A stretch of DNA of 64,000 nucleotides from Gammaproteobacteria bacterium (GTDB taxonomy: Bacteria > Pseudomonadota > Gammaproteobacteria > Enterobacterales > Psychrobiaceae), in contig JABSRT010000001.1 in NCBI GenBank assembly GCA_013214945.1, forward strand, positions 62,001 to 126,000, in the 5' to 3' direction. Below, piece by piece: positions 8,535 to 17,786 of this stretch. Both the position numbers and the translations under genes were made by a program. The notes under the pieces were generated by a model that saw only the letters and a program-made list of their open reading frames with translations, did not search any database and was not told the origin of the DNA. Position 1 is the stretch's first letter; each line of letters starts with the position of its first letter.

Positions 8535-9935
8535 TTAGAAGTTAGCACTGCGTGGTGCACGAGGGAATGGGATCACGTCACGGATGTTTTGCACGCCCGT
8601 TACATAAGAAACCAAACGCTCAAAACCAAGTCCGAAACCGGCATGAGGTACTGTGCCGTAACGACGAAGGTCGCGGTACCACCACATTTCTTCTGGCTCA
8701 ATACCCATTTCTTTCATACGAGCATCAAGTACGTCTAAACGTTCTTCACGCTGCGCGCCACCGATGATTTCACCGATACCTGGTGCTAACACGTCCATTG
8801 CTGCTACTGTCTTGCCGTCATCATTTAAGCGCATGTAAAATGCTTTGATGTCTTTCGGATAGTTTTGCAAAATAACCGGACCGCCAACATGAACTTCAGC
8901 AAGGTAACGCTCGTGCTCAGACTGCAAATCAACGCCCCATTCAACAGGGAACTCAAATTTCTTGCCACAGTTTTTCAATATTTCAATGGCGTCGGTATAA
9001 TCCATTCGCACGAAATCACGTTCAACCATGTTTTCTAGGCGAGTGATACACTCTTTGTCAACGCGCTGAGAGAAGAACGCCATGTCATCTGGACATTCAG
9101 CTAATACAGCCTTGAACACGTACTTAAGCATTTGTTCTGCTAGGTTAGCAGCATCGCTTAAGTCAGCAAAGGCTAACTCAGGCTCAACCATCCAAAATTC
9201 AGCTAGATGACGAGTAGTGTGCGAATTCTCTGCGCGGAATGTCGGACCAAAGGTGTAAACCTTGCTTAATGCACAAGCATAAGCTTCAGCATTAAGTTGG
9301 CCTGAAACCGTTAAAAAAGTCTCTTTACCGAAGAAATCTTCGTTAAAGTCTACTTTTCCATCTTCGGTGCGTGGAATGTTCTCTAGGTCTAGGGTGCTGA
9401 CACGGAACATTTCACCTGCGCCTTCGGCATCACTGGCGGTTAAAATCGGAGTGCTTACCCAAAAGTAACCTTGCTCATGATAAAAACGATGAATTGCTTG
9501 TGAAAGAGTGTTTCTTACACGTGCAACCGCGCCAATGATGTTGGTGCGTGGGCGCAAATGCGCTACTTCACGTAAATACTCAATGCTGTGACGTTTAGCA
9601 GACATTGGATAGGTATCAGGGTCTTCAACAAAACCATAAACTTCAACTTTAGTAGCTTGTAGTTCAAAGGATTGACCTTTACCCATAGATTCAACGACCT
9701 TACCAGTGACTTTTACCGAGCAACCGGCAGTCAATGATAAAACATCATTATCATAATTCTCTAGAGTATTCTCGATAACAGCTTGAACAGGATCAAAACA
9801 AGATCCGTCATAAATAGCCAGAAAAGAAATACCAGCTTTTGAATCACGGCGGGTTCGAACCCAACCGTTTACAGATGCTATTTCGCCAACGGGAACAGAT
9901 CCCTTAATTATATCGGCAACAGTCGCCAAACTCAT
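8535..9935 (-). CDS. asnS: Asparaginyl-tRNA synthetase
   Basis: AsnRS charges tRNA-Asn with asparagine in the cytoplasm. The 466-residue product has an N-terminal OB-fold anticodon-binding domain (about 15-105, with [14 protein letters not shown]) and a class II catalytic core: motif 2 region [17 protein letters not shown] and motif 3 [15 protein letters not shown] near the C-terminus. Length is normal for the family. A TTG at 9950 would add five residues, but GGAG at 9945-9948 is spaced nine bases from the ATG at 9935, which matches the usual MSxATVADI start. Confidence 0.96.
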   Translation of the reverse strand: MSLATVADIIKGSVPVGEIASVNGWVRTRRDSKAGISFLAIYDGSCFDPVQAVIENTLENYDNDVLSLTAGCSVKVTGKVVESMGKGQSFELQATKVEVYGFVEDPDTYPMSAKRHSIEYLREVAHLRPRTNIIGAVARVRNTLSQAIHRFYHEQGYFWVSTPILTASDAEGAGEMFRVSTLDLENIPRTEDGKVDFNEDFFGKETFLTVSGQLNAEAYACALSKVYTFGPTFRAENSHTTRHLAEFWMVEPELAFADLSDAANLAEQMLKYVFKAVLAECPDDMAFFSQRVDKECITRLENMVERDFVRMDYTDAIEILKNCGKKFEFPVEWGVDLQSEHERYLAEVHVGGPVILQNYPKDIKAFYMRLNDDGKTVAAMDVLAPGIGEIIGGAQREERLDVLDARMKEMGIEPEEMWWYRDLRRYGTVPHAGFGLGFERLVSYVTGVQNIRDVIPFPRAPRSANF

Positions 9936-10153
9936 CGATAAATACTCCAAATTTATATTAACTCTGCAATCTTACTTACCTAACACGAATAAACAAGGCT
10001 CTGATGCTAAAAAAACGCTAAAGACTGCAATATATATTGATGGAGCACAAAAAAACATCATTCAGTAGCAGCTGACTCACATTATCTGAACTATTGTTAA
10101 AGAGTCATATAAGTTTTATCTATTGCTGGCGTCATGAAGACAGCAATAGATTT

Positions 10154-10165
10154 AAGGAGAGCATT
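10154..10165 (+). promoter_or_regulatory. Strong Shine-Dalgarno before a possible ATT start
   Basis: AAGGAG at 10154-10159 is the best ribosome-binding site near the next gene. It sits 3 bases before an in-frame ATT (10163) and 6 before ATC (10166), while no ATG or GTG lies within reach in that frame. Confidence 0.45.
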
Positions 10166-10513
10166 ATCAAAACTGCTGACTTTTTTCATTTAATAGTAAG
10201 TGGATTAACCATTGTTGGATGGGGAGTACTGTTTTGGGCGCTGTTAGCTTTTGCTGATGCTAAGCCAGAAATGAGTACTATTTTAACTCGGCTCTATCAA
10301 ATTGAAGTACGTCAATATTGGTTGGTGTTAGTTTACGAGCGATTGATGATTTTATTGTGGTTTTGTGCAGGCACGAGTTTTTTGTGTTTAGGGGTTAACT
10401 GGTATTTAAGCTATAAAGAGCAGCATAATTCATGGTTTGCTCAAATGTTATTATTTTTGGTGTCTGGCGTGGCCATTTTAGTGCTAACAATTTGGAAACC
10501 ATTAATGCAATAA
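10163..10513 (+). CDS. Small three-helix membrane protein, unknown function
   Basis: A protein of about 116 residues that I do not recognise. It has three hydrophobic segments (roughly residues 8-30, 58-78 and 91-111) and a short loop with EVRQYWLVLVYERLM. The start is uncertain. The only conventional initiator upstream is TTG at 10094, which lacks a ribosome-binding site; the AAGGAG at 10154-10159 instead points to an ATT at 10163, giving a protein that begins IIKTADFFHLIV. A shorter ATG start at 10271 would cut into the protein. The 3' end overlaps the convergent nudL gene by 12 bp. The long hydrophobic pattern supports a real gene. Confidence 0.55.
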   Translation: MIKTADFFHLIVSGLTIVGWGVLFWALLAFADAKPEMSTILTRLYQIEVRQYWLVLVYERLMILLWFCAGTSFLCLGVNWYLSYKEQHNSWFAQMLLFLVSGVAILVLTIWKPLMQ

Positions 10514-11071
10514 GCGTTTTAATTGTTCTAAAATTGCGGCGGTTATTCCCCAAATTGGTCGGCCATGAGTTGGTTTGAAATATACTGGGTATTGGAGGGA
10601 ATTTCGGGTGATTTTTAGCGCAAAATGCGTATTGTTGACTAACACTTCCCGTAAAGGTAATTCAAACAATTCGGCCACTTCTGAGGCATTAATATTTGCT
10701 TGATAATTATTATCGACAAATGCGATAAAAGGAGTGACATGAAATCCTGTTATGGTGTGATGTGAGGGCAACTGACCAAATACTTTTATTTGTTTGGCGC
10801 CAATGCCTATTTCTTCACAGGTTTCCCGTAGTGCGGTGGCTTGTAAATCGCGATCAAAGAGTTCTGACTTACCGCCAGGGAAACTAATCTGACTTGGGTG
10901 GTGCCTTAGAAAAGAGGAACGTTTTGTGAGCATGACATAAACATTGCCATGCCGCTCAACTAAAGGGATTAAGACGGCACTAGGGATCAAGTTATTGCCC
11001 AAATTTATTTGATTGTGCGTCGGCTCAATTTGTTTCAAATTGAATGACGATAATAATTGGTCTTTGGTCAT
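10502..11071 (-). CDS. nudL: CoA pyrophosphatase, Nudix family
   Basis: NudL-type enzymes hydrolyse coenzyme A to 3',5'-ADP and 4'-phosphopantetheine. The 189-residue product carries the Nudix box, FPGGKSELFD followed by LRETCEEIG with Arg82, Glu83, Glu86 and Glu87, and the CoA-diphosphatase signature LTKRSSFLRHHPSQISFPGG just before it. TTG at 11092 is in frame, but AGAGGG about 4 bases before the ATG at 11071 makes that the likely start. It follows pabB on the same strand with a gap of about 27 bp, the arrangement common in gammaproteobacteria (pabB-nudL). Confidence 0.9.
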   Translation of the reverse strand: MTKDQLLSSFNLKQIEPTHNQINLGNNLIPSAVLIPLVERHGNVYVMLTKRSSFLRHHPSQISFPGGKSELFDRDLQATALRETCEEIGIGAKQIKVFGQLPSHHTITGFHVTPFIAFVDNNYQANINASEVAELFELPLREVLVNNTHFALKITRNSLQYPVYFKPTHGRPIWGITAAILEQLKRLLH

Positions 11072-11098
11072 ATTCCCTCTATCGCTTGGCAAACTCGC

Positions 11099-12481
11099 TT
11101 ATTCGGTATTGAGGTTAGCTAATACTGGTAATATTTTTGCCACCTTGTCGAAGCATTCTTGATATTCATCGTTGACATCCGAGTCTGCGACAATACCGCC
11201 ACCGGCCCAGCAGTATATAATATTATTTAAACACAATAAGGTTCGGATAGTAATATTGGTATCCATTTTATTATCGGCGCTGATATAACCAATGGAACCG
11301 CAGTATATTGCGCGCCGATGCGGTTCTAGTTCTTCAATGATATTCATTGCGCGGATTTTTGGGGCGCCGGTAATTGAGCCCCCGGGAAATGCGCCACGTA
11401 ATAAATCGATCACTGTGCGATCGTCCGCCAATTGTGCCTGCACCGTACTGACTAGATGATGAACACCCGGAAAACTTTCGATATTAAATAACTCAGGCAC
11501 AGTGACACTGCCAGCTTTGGCACATTTACCAATGTCGTTACGTAATAAATCGACAATCATCAAATTTTCAGCTTGGTCTTTTTCACTGCAACGCAATTGT
11601 TCGATCAATTGTTGATCGGCTTGTTCATTGGCGCCGCGGGGACGAGTTCCTTTAATTGGTTTTGCTTCTATTTTGCCATCGGCACAGCGAATGAATCGCT
11701 CGGGTGAAATGCTTAAAATTGCGCCTTGTTCTAATTTTAAGTAAGCACTAAAGGGCATTTCATTATGCTGGCATAAAGCGAGATAGGCCCCATATTCATC
11801 ACCTTGATAGTCTGAGTCGAAACGCTGGGTGTAGTTTATTTGATAACAATCACCACTTTTTAAATATTGTTGAATCTTATCAAAGTTGGTTTGGTATTGG
11901 CTTTTGTTTATTTGGTGGCGCCATGGCGTGGTTAACGAAAAGATTCTCTGTTGTTTTACATTAACGGGTTGCTGTATTTGCGTCAGTTTTTCTTGATGAC
12001 ACTGGGCATTAGTGCGGCTTACCAGTGAAATACTGTTGTTTAGGCGGTCAAAAATCAAAGCATGGCAATAAATGCCGATAGCCATTTCAGGCAAATCGAT
12101 ATCGCGGGTCGCCAGCGGTGTTAGTTGTTCAAACTGGCGCCCTAAATCATAACTAAAATACCCTAAAGCCCCACCGCTAAAAGGTAATTCGCATGGCAAA
12201 TTATGGCCAATAACTTCAGCTAACAAGGCTTCCAGTAACGACAGCGGATCGTCATTACTGTGCTTTACAGCTCCGGTGGCCATATAGGTAATCGTTGAAA
12301 GTGAATCGGTGGTCGTGAGGGTCGCGGCAGGCTCACTAACAATGATGTCATATCTGCTGTCTACATGATTACTGTTACCTGAGTCTAATAACATGGCCCA
12401 CGGAGTTTGAGCAAGAGCGGAGAAATATTGGCGCGCGGTTTGGCTTAGTTTTACTGAGCTAACATATAATTTTGTAGACAT
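11099..12481 (-). CDS. pabB: Aminodeoxychorismate synthase component I
   Basis: PabB converts chorismate and ammonia (from PabA) to 4-amino-4-deoxychorismate for folate synthesis. The 460-residue protein has the chorismate-binding signatures KPIKGTRPRG, where the KGT lysine is characteristic of PabB, LIVDLLRNDIG-like LMIVDLLRNDIGK, GAFPGGSITGAPKIRA and the C-terminal AGGGIVADSD. The N-terminal domain (to about 170) is the anthranilate-synthase-I N-terminal type. No glutamine amidotransferase domain is fused, so a separate PabA is required. It is divergent from the fumarase gene and upstream of nudL. Confidence 0.93.
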   Translation of the reverse strand: MSTKLYVSSVKLSQTARQYFSALAQTPWAMLLDSGNSNHVDSRYDIIVSEPAATLTTTDSLSTITYMATGAVKHSNDDPLSLLEALLAEVIGHNLPCELPFSGGALGYFSYDLGRQFEQLTPLATRDIDLPEMAIGIYCHALIFDRLNNSISLVSRTNAQCHQEKLTQIQQPVNVKQQRIFSLTTPWRHQINKSQYQTNFDKIQQYLKSGDCYQINYTQRFDSDYQGDEYGAYLALCQHNEMPFSAYLKLEQGAILSISPERFIRCADGKIEAKPIKGTRPRGANEQADQQLIEQLRCSEKDQAENLMIVDLLRNDIGKCAKAGSVTVPELFNIESFPGVHHLVSTVQAQLADDRTVIDLLRGAFPGGSITGAPKIRAMNIIEELEPHRRAIYCGSIGYISADNKMDTNITIRTLLCLNNIIYCWAGGGIVADSDVNDEYQECFDKVAKILPVLANLNTE

Positions 12482-12605
12482 TTTGACCTTTTAATGACGT
12501 TGTGCCTTTTGCTAGTGGCTTGGAACAAATAACAGGGGTATTATAGCCTTAAGAGAATAAGACTGAAACAACCAAAATAGTTTCGCACCATACAGGGGAT
12601 TTTCA

Positions 12606-14117
12606 ATGACCGTTATCAAAAAGGCCGACTTCGTTGATAGTATCGAAGACGCGCTACAATATATTTCATATTACCATCCAAAAGACTTTATCGATGCGAT
12701 GGAAAAAGCTTACAACAGCGAGCAAAGTAAAGCGGCAAAAGATGCCATCGCGCAAATTTTAATTAATTCTAGAATGTCAGCCGAAGGCCACCGCCCACTG
12801 TGCCAAGATACCGGCATTGTGACCTGTTTTGTGAAAATAGGCATGAATGTGCGCTGGGATTCTGATTTAACCGTTCAAGAAATGGTTGATGAAGGCGTTC
12901 GTCGTGCTTATTGCAACCCTGATAATCCGTTGCGGGCTTCTATTGTTGCTGATCCTGCTGGTTCACGTCGCAATACTAAAGACAATACACCTGCTGTCGT
13001 TCATATCGACTTAGTTGCAGGTGATCAAGTCGAAGTGATGATTGCGGCCAAGGGCGGCGGTAGCGAAAACAAATCTAAAATGGTGATGCTAAACCCGAGT
13101 GATTCAATTGTAGATTGGGTGCTTAAGACTGTGCCGACTATGGGTGCTGGCTGGTGTCCGCCAGGCATGTTAGGCATAGGCATTGGTGGCACTGCTGAAA
13201 AAGCAGCGGTAATGGCTAAAGAGTCATTAATGGGCAGTGTTGATATTCAAGATATCATCGACAATGGACCGCAGTCAGGTGAAGAAGAGATGCGACTTGA
13301 GCTGTTCGAAAAAGTCAACAAACTTGGCATTGGCGCGCAAGGGCTTGGTGGTATGAACACCGTGCTCGACATTAAAATTATGTCGGCACCAACTCATGCC
13401 GCGTCTAAACCTGTTGTGATGATCCCTAATTGTGCGGCAACTCGGCATATCCATTTCCATCTTAATGGGACCGGGCCTGCTGAATTAGTACCGCCAAAGC
13501 TTGAAGACTGGCCTGAAATTACCTGGGAAGTCGGCAAAAATGTTCGTCGTGTTAATTTGGATGAAATTGGTAAAGAAGACATCGCACAGTGGAAAACCGG
13601 TGAAACTGTATTGCTAAGTGGTAAAATATTAACCGGTCGTGATGCCGCGCATAAGAAGATTCAAGACTTGTTGGCTAGCGGTGAAGGTTTGCCGGCTAAT
13701 GTCGACTTTAACGGTAAATTTATCTATTACGTTGGTCCGGTTGATGCTGTTCGCGATGAAGTTGTTGGTCCTGCTGGCCCGACGACCGCTACTCGAATGG
13801 ATAAATTCACCAAAATGATGCTTGAAGAAACGGGTCTGCTTGGCACCATAGGTAAAGCAGAACGTGGCCCTGAAACTGTTCAAGTAATAAAAGACAATAA
13901 GTCGGTTTACTTAATGGCAGTTGGTGGTGCGGCTTATTTGGTGTCTAAAGCGATTAAAAAATCTCGTGTTGTCGCCTTCCCTGAATTGGGGATGGAAGCA
14001 ATTTATGAATTTGAAGTCGAAGATATGCCAGTAACTGTCGCCGTTGATTCAACGGGTGAAAGTGCGCATGTAACAGGCCCAGATACTTGGCGGGTAAAAC
14101 TGCAAGATCCTGAGTAA
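12606..14117 (+). CDS. fumA: Class I (iron-sulfur) fumarate hydratase
   Basis: This enzyme interconverts fumarate and malate in the citric acid cycle with an oxygen-sensitive [4Fe-4S] cluster. The single 503-residue chain joins the alpha-type region (to about 280) and beta-type region (about 320-490, with GKILTGRDAAHKKI and YYVGPVDA). Cys66 in RPLCQDTG is one cluster ligand; other candidates are in AGWCPPG and PNCAATRH. RBS AGGGG lies before the ATG. The TRAP transporter genes follow on the same strand after a 368-bp gap, compatible with an organic-acid substrate for that transporter, but this is inference. Confidence 0.93.
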   Translation: MTVIKKADFVDSIEDALQYISYYHPKDFIDAMEKAYNSEQSKAAKDAIAQILINSRMSAEGHRPLCQDTGIVTCFVKIGMNVRWDSDLTVQEMVDEGVRRAYCNPDNPLRASIVADPAGSRRNTKDNTPAVVHIDLVAGDQVEVMIAAKGGGSENKSKMVMLNPSDSIVDWVLKTVPTMGAGWCPPGMLGIGIGGTAEKAAVMAKESLMGSVDIQDIIDNGPQSGEEEMRLELFEKVNKLGIGAQGLGGMNTVLDIKIMSAPTHAASKPVVMIPNCAATRHIHFHLNGTGPAELVPPKLEDWPEITWEVGKNVRRVNLDEIGKEDIAQWKTGETVLLSGKILTGRDAAHKKIQDLLASGEGLPANVDFNGKFIYYVGPVDAVRDEVVGPAGPTTATRMDKFTKMMLEETGLLGTIGKAERGPETVQVIKDNKSVYLMAVGGAAYLVSKAIKKSRVVAFPELGMEAIYEFEVEDMPVTVAVDSTGESAHVTGPDTWRVKLQDPE

Positions 14118-14485
14118 ATTATTCGTTAAATAGCCATTCAATTATTTGCTACCTATTGAGTAGGTAGCAAATGTCCCCTCATATTTATCCGCGAATTACT
14201 GACAAGCTCTAGATTTTTAATTCTATTTGTGCAATATATATTGTCAAGGGATTAAAACCTTACCTCCTAATTTCACTGAACTTTAGTCGTATGTACATTA
14301 AAAACTAAAGCTACTATTGTGATGTGTTTTTTATTAAAAAAATGTAGCCTACTTTTTTTGCCAGATTTGGTAATTCAGTGACCAGTTTATTAGTTATCGA
14401 AATTGGTATAAGTATGGCATCGATTGTGACTTTACTTGGGCGACCTATGCTCAAATTGAGTTTGCACAACTTTATGGAGATTCAA
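14118..14485. other. Intergenic region before the TRAP operon
   Basis: No gene is supported here. It holds a 12-bp perfect hairpin just after the fumarase gene and an AT-rich stretch (about 14300-14370) that probably contains the TRAP promoter. The reading frame of the binding protein is open upstream to a GTG at 14378, but that extension precedes a clear signal peptide and is unlikely to be translated. I see no sigma-54 promoter. Confidence 0.5.
14144..14172. repeat. 12-bp perfect inverted repeat after fumarase
   Basis: Arms 14144-14155 and 14161-14172 are perfectly complementary with a 5-base loop. The sequence after it is C-rich rather than T-rich, so it is not a standard intrinsic terminator but could protect the fumarase mRNA end. 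Confidence 0.5.
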
Positions 14486-15571
14486 ATGCAGCTGAGAACA
14501 ATAATTAAAAATATCGCACTAGGAGCCACGTTGGTAAGCACTCTTGCTTTGCCGATGTTGGTTAATGCCGCACCAGCAGAATTTAAATGGAAAATGGTCA
14601 CTACTTGGCCAAAAAACTTCCCTGGTTTAGGGACCGGAGCCAACGAACTCGCTCAGCTTATTAATGAGATGAGTAATGGCCGTATTGCAGTAAAAGTTTA
14701 TGGCGCCAAAGAACTTGTTGGCGCGTTGGAAACATTTGATGCGGTATCTCGTGGTACGGCAGAAATGGGTCACGGCGCGGGCTATTACTGGAAAGGTAAA
14801 GTTGCTGCAGGTCAGTTCTTTGCGGCTGTACCATTTGGTTTAACAGCACAAGAAATGAATGGCTGGATCTACAGCGGTGGCGGACTTAAGTTATGGCAAG
14901 AAGCGTATGAACCTTTCGGCATTATCCCAATGCCAGCGGGTAATACCGGCGTGCAAATGGGTGGTTGGTTTAATAAACAAATTAATAGTGTTGACGATCT
15001 TAAAGGGTTGAAAATGCGGATGCCAGGTTTAGGTGGCGAAGTGCTAAAGCGTTTAGGCGGCACGCCAGTCTTATTACCAGGCAGTGAAATTTTCCCAGCG
15101 TTACAATCTGGTACTATTGATGCGACAGAATGGGTAGGTCCTTATAATGATATGGCATTTGGTCTGCATAAAGCGGCGAAATACTATTACTACCCTGGGT
15201 GGCATGAGACTGGTACTACTTTAGAGGCACTAATAAATAAAAAAGCCTTTGAGAAATTACCAAAAGACTTGCAGTCGATTGTCTTAAACGCGACTAAGGT
15301 TGCCAACGCTAACATGCTGGCTGAATTCACCAGCCGTAATAATGCAGCACTAGAACGTTTGGTTAACGATCACGGGGTTAAATTGTTGCCATATCCGAAA
15401 GAAGTGTTGGCTAAAATTAAAACCGTATCAGCGGATGTTGTAGCACAAGAAGCCGCAAAAGATCCAATGAGCCAAAAAGTATATGAGTCATACAAAGCAT
15501 ACAGAGAGCAAGCGATTAAATGGCATGCTGTGTCAGAGCAAGCTTACTTAAATGCGAGAAATCCGCAGTAA
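14486..15571 (+). CDS. TRAP transporter periplasmic substrate-binding protein (TakP-like)
   Basis: The soluble binding protein of a tripartite ATP-independent periplasmic transporter. From ATG 14486 (GGAG at 14476-14479) it has 361 residues with a signal peptide ending near VNAAPA. The mature start WKMVTTWPKNFPGLGTGANE and the motif PALQSGTIDATEWVGPYND are typical of the DctP/TakP branch that binds 2-oxo acids or related carboxylates. The Arg-containing segment LKMRMPGLGGEV is the position of the usual carboxylate-binding arginine. It is followed by two hairpins and then the two membrane subunits, so it is the first gene of dctPQM-type operon. Exact ligand is unknown. Confidence 0.9.
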   Translation: MQLRTIIKNIALGATLVSTLALPMLVNAAPAEFKWKMVTTWPKNFPGLGTGANELAQLINEMSNGRIAVKVYGAKELVGALETFDAVSRGTAEMGHGAGYYWKGKVAAGQFFAAVPFGLTAQEMNGWIYSGGGLKLWQEAYEPFGIIPMPAGNTGVQMGGWFNKQINSVDDLKGLKMRMPGLGGEVLKRLGGTPVLLPGSEIFPALQSGTIDATEWVGPYNDMAFGLHKAAKYYYYPGWHETGTTLEALINKKAFEKLPKDLQSIVLNATKVANANMLAEFTSRNNAALERLVNDHGVKLLPYPKEVLAKIKTVSADVVAQEAAKDPMSQKVYESYKAYREQAIKWHAVSEQAYLNARNPQ

Positions 15572-15605
15572 CATGACACTTTAAATAGATTATTTTTCAT
15601 TAAGT

Positions 15606-15632
15606 CCCATTATGACCTTGTTCAATAATGGG
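15606..15632. repeat. Hairpin between TRAP binding protein and membrane genes (1)
   Basis: Arms 15606-15613 and 15625-15632 form a perfect 8-bp stem with an 11-base loop, 34 bases after the binding-protein stop. With the next hairpin it could stabilise the upstream mRNA so that the binding protein outnumbers the membrane subunits. Confidence 0.45.
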
Positions 15633-15644
15633 CGTTTAAAAATG

Positions 15645-15668
15645 TAGAGCCATCGATCGATGGTTCTA
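15645..15668. repeat. Hairpin between TRAP binding protein and membrane genes (2)
   Basis: Arms 15645-15656 and 15657-15668 are complementary over 12 bp with one G-T wobble; the real loop must open at the centre. No T tract follows. It lies just before the small TRAP subunit gene. Confidence 0.5.
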
Positions 15669-15696
15669 CCACTAAGAAAAAGATAGAGATTTACCT

Positions 15697-16263
15697 ATGG
15701 ATGTTCCTTCTCCCCAATTATTGGCTTTGATTAAAGCCATCAATCGTTTTAGTGACCTCGTTGGTCGCTTCATATCTTGGTTTGTTCTCGCTATCGTTTT
15801 AATTACCTTCGTGGTAGTGGTGATGCGTTATGCTTTAAATACTGGTTCAGTATTTATGCAAGAATCAATCACTTATTTTCATAATTACGTCATTATGCTC
15901 GGGGCCGGTTATGCCTTGCTCAAAGGGGCGCATGTCCGAGTTGACATCTTTTATCGTCCGGCCAGCGTTCGCAAAAAAGCCATTATCGATTTGTGTGGTT
16001 ATTGGCTATTGTTATTACCAACTTGTGTCTTTATTTTTTATATCTCATGGCCTTATGTTGCTATGTCGTGGAATATTCTTGAAGGTTCACAAGAGGCTGG
16101 CGGGGTAGATGCCCGTTATATTTTTAAAACAACCATATTATTAATGCCAGCGTTGATGATTATGCAGGGTTTTGCCCAAATGTTGAGTGCGATATTAATA
16201 CTCGCTGGTTTTGAGAAAGAGGTTGCAGCATTAACTGAGCCTGCAGAGGAGCTTGGATTATGA
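15697..16263 (+). CDS. dctQ: TRAP transporter small membrane subunit
   Basis: A 188-residue inner-membrane protein with four hydrophobic segments (about 22-45, 56-76, 101-121 and 145-170), the DctQ layout. The motif MQESITYFHNYVIMLGAGYA followed by GAHVRVDIFY is characteristic of small TRAP subunits, which hold the binding protein to the large channel subunit. It overlaps the start of the large subunit gene by 4 bp (ATGA), showing translational coupling. The spacing from the binding-protein gene is 125 bp and is filled with hairpins. Confidence 0.92.
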   Translation: MDVPSPQLLALIKAINRFSDLVGRFISWFVLAIVLITFVVVVMRYALNTGSVFMQESITYFHNYVIMLGAGYALLKGAHVRVDIFYRPASVRKKAIIDLCGYWLLLLPTCVFIFYISWPYVAMSWNILEGSQEAGGVDARYIFKTTILLMPALMIMQGFAQMLSAILILAGFEKEVAALTEPAEELGL

Positions 16264-17639
16264 TTGAACTGTTACCACTATTTTTATTTGGTTTTGTATT
16301 TATTATCTTGCTTATTGGTTATCCAGTTGCTTTTGCACTGGCAGGTTCAGCGTTATTTTTCGCTTTAATTGGCTATGTTACTGGTACTTTTGATTCGGTG
16401 TTTTTAGAGGCTATTCCTAATAGGATTCAAGGAATTTTAGCCAATGAATTATTGATTGCGATCCCGTTGTTTGTTTTTATGGGCGTGATGTTAGAAAAGT
16501 CTAAAATTGCCGAAGAACTGCTTGATACCATGGGACAAATCTTTGGTTCTAAACCTGGCGGTTTGGGCTTTTCTGTGTTGATAGTTGGCATGTTATTAGC
16601 GGCCAGTACCGGCATTGTTGGCGCGACGGTTGTGACCATGGGATTGTTGGCTTTGCCAACCATGTTACGCCGAGGTTATTCGCCTGAAGTTGCTACTGGG
16701 GTTATTTGTGCCTCGGGAACCTTAGGTCAAATTATTCCGCCATCAATTGTTTTGGTCTTGCTGGGTGATGTTATTTCATCGGCTTACCAACAAGCGCAGT
16801 TAGATCAGGGTATTTTTGCGCCAGAGAGCGTGACTGTTGGTGATTTATTCTTAGGAGCCTTAATTCCGGGAATGTTATTGGTTAGTCTATATGCGCTTTA
16901 TATTGGTATTGTAGCTGTGATTTCGCCACATAAAGTACCGCCAATTCCTGAAGATGAGCGGATGGTTAGCAAAGAACTACTGACGCAAGTGATGAAGGTG
17001 TTAGTTCCACCTATTTCATTGATTATATTAGTTTTGGGCTCAATTCTTGGTGGCATTGCAACGCCGACCGAAGCCGCTTCTGTTGGTTCGATTGGCGCGA
17101 TCATTTTGGCGAAATTTAAGAAAACGCTTAACCTTAAAGTGTTGCGCTCGGTGATGCAAAGCACCACAGAAGTAACAGCGATGGTCTTTATGATCTTAAT
17201 TGGCGCATCAATATTCTCGCTGGTATTTCGTGGTTTTGGTGGTGATGATCTCATCAGAGATTTCTTGGTTAACTTGCCCGGTGGCGTTTTTGGCGCAGTC
17301 TTGTTAGTCATGGTCGTGATGTTCTTACTGGGCTTCTTCCTGGATTTTATCGAGATTACTTTTGTGGTTATTCCAATCGTAGCACCGATATTATTAACCA
17401 TGGGCTTAGACCCTGTGTGGCTTGGCATAATGATTGCGCTTAACCTCCAGACGTCATTTTTAACGCCGCCGTTTGGTTTCTCCTTATTTTACTTGCGGGG
17501 AGTGGCGCCAGACTCCGTCTCAACCATGCAAATATATAAAGGAGTTGTCCCCTTTATTGGTATTCAGTTGTTGGTGATTAGCATGTTGGCTTACTGGCCA
17601 GCAATGGCGACATGGTTACCGCAATTGGTTTATGGTTAA
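16260..17639 (+). CDS. dctM: TRAP transporter large membrane subunit
   Basis: A 459-residue protein with about 12 membrane segments, the sodium-coupled transport subunit of the TRAP system. Family features are the IPLFVFMGVMLEKS stretch, ASTGIVGATVVTMGLLALP, the GTLGQIIPPSIVLVLLGD segment and the GFFLDFIEITFVVIPIVAP stretch near the C-terminus. These match the DctM branch often annotated as mannitol/chloroaromatic or 2-oxo acid type. It completes the operon and is followed by a strong intrinsic terminator. Confidence 0.93.
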   Translation: MIELLPLFLFGFVFIILLIGYPVAFALAGSALFFALIGYVTGTFDSVFLEAIPNRIQGILANELLIAIPLFVFMGVMLEKSKIAEELLDTMGQIFGSKPGGLGFSVLIVGMLLAASTGIVGATVVTMGLLALPTMLRRGYSPEVATGVICASGTLGQIIPPSIVLVLLGDVISSAYQQAQLDQGIFAPESVTVGDLFLGALIPGMLLVSLYALYIGIVAVISPHKVPPIPEDERMVSKELLTQVMKVLVPPISLIILVLGSILGGIATPTEAASVGSIGAIILAKFKKTLNLKVLRSVMQSTTEVTAMVFMILIGASIFSLVFRGFGGDDLIRDFLVNLPGGVFGAVLLVMVVMFLLGFFLDFIEITFVVIPIVAPILLTMGLDPVWLGIMIALNLQTSFLTPPFGFSLFYLRGVAPDSVSTMQIYKGVVPFIGIQLLVISMLAYWPAMATWLPQLVYG

Positions 17640-17667
17640 ACATTAACTCTCACAAATAAAAAACATT

Positions 17668-17697
17668 AGGCCCGTTTCGCTCGAAACGGGCCTTTTT
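17668..17697 (+). terminator. Intrinsic terminator of the TRAP operon
   Basis: A GC-rich palindrome (17668-17679 with 17682-17693) followed by T5 lies 28 bases after the large subunit stop. This is a textbook intrinsic terminator on the plus strand. Confidence 0.93.
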
Positions 17698-17786
17698 GTT
17701 GTTCAGCAATCCAGACATTAACTTGTGGTTCATCTTAAGTGGCTAAACTCTAACATCTTAATTAAATTCGGTTGACGGAGCTAACG

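Noticed and set aside
14144-14172. Intrinsic terminator after fumarase
   Set aside because: The stem is perfect, but the following bases are C-rich rather than a T run, so it is listed only as an inverted repeat.
16898-17428. Long antisense ORF within the TRAP large subunit gene
   Set aside because: It mirrors the codon bias of the real membrane-protein gene on the other strand, has no ribosome-binding site and no domain.
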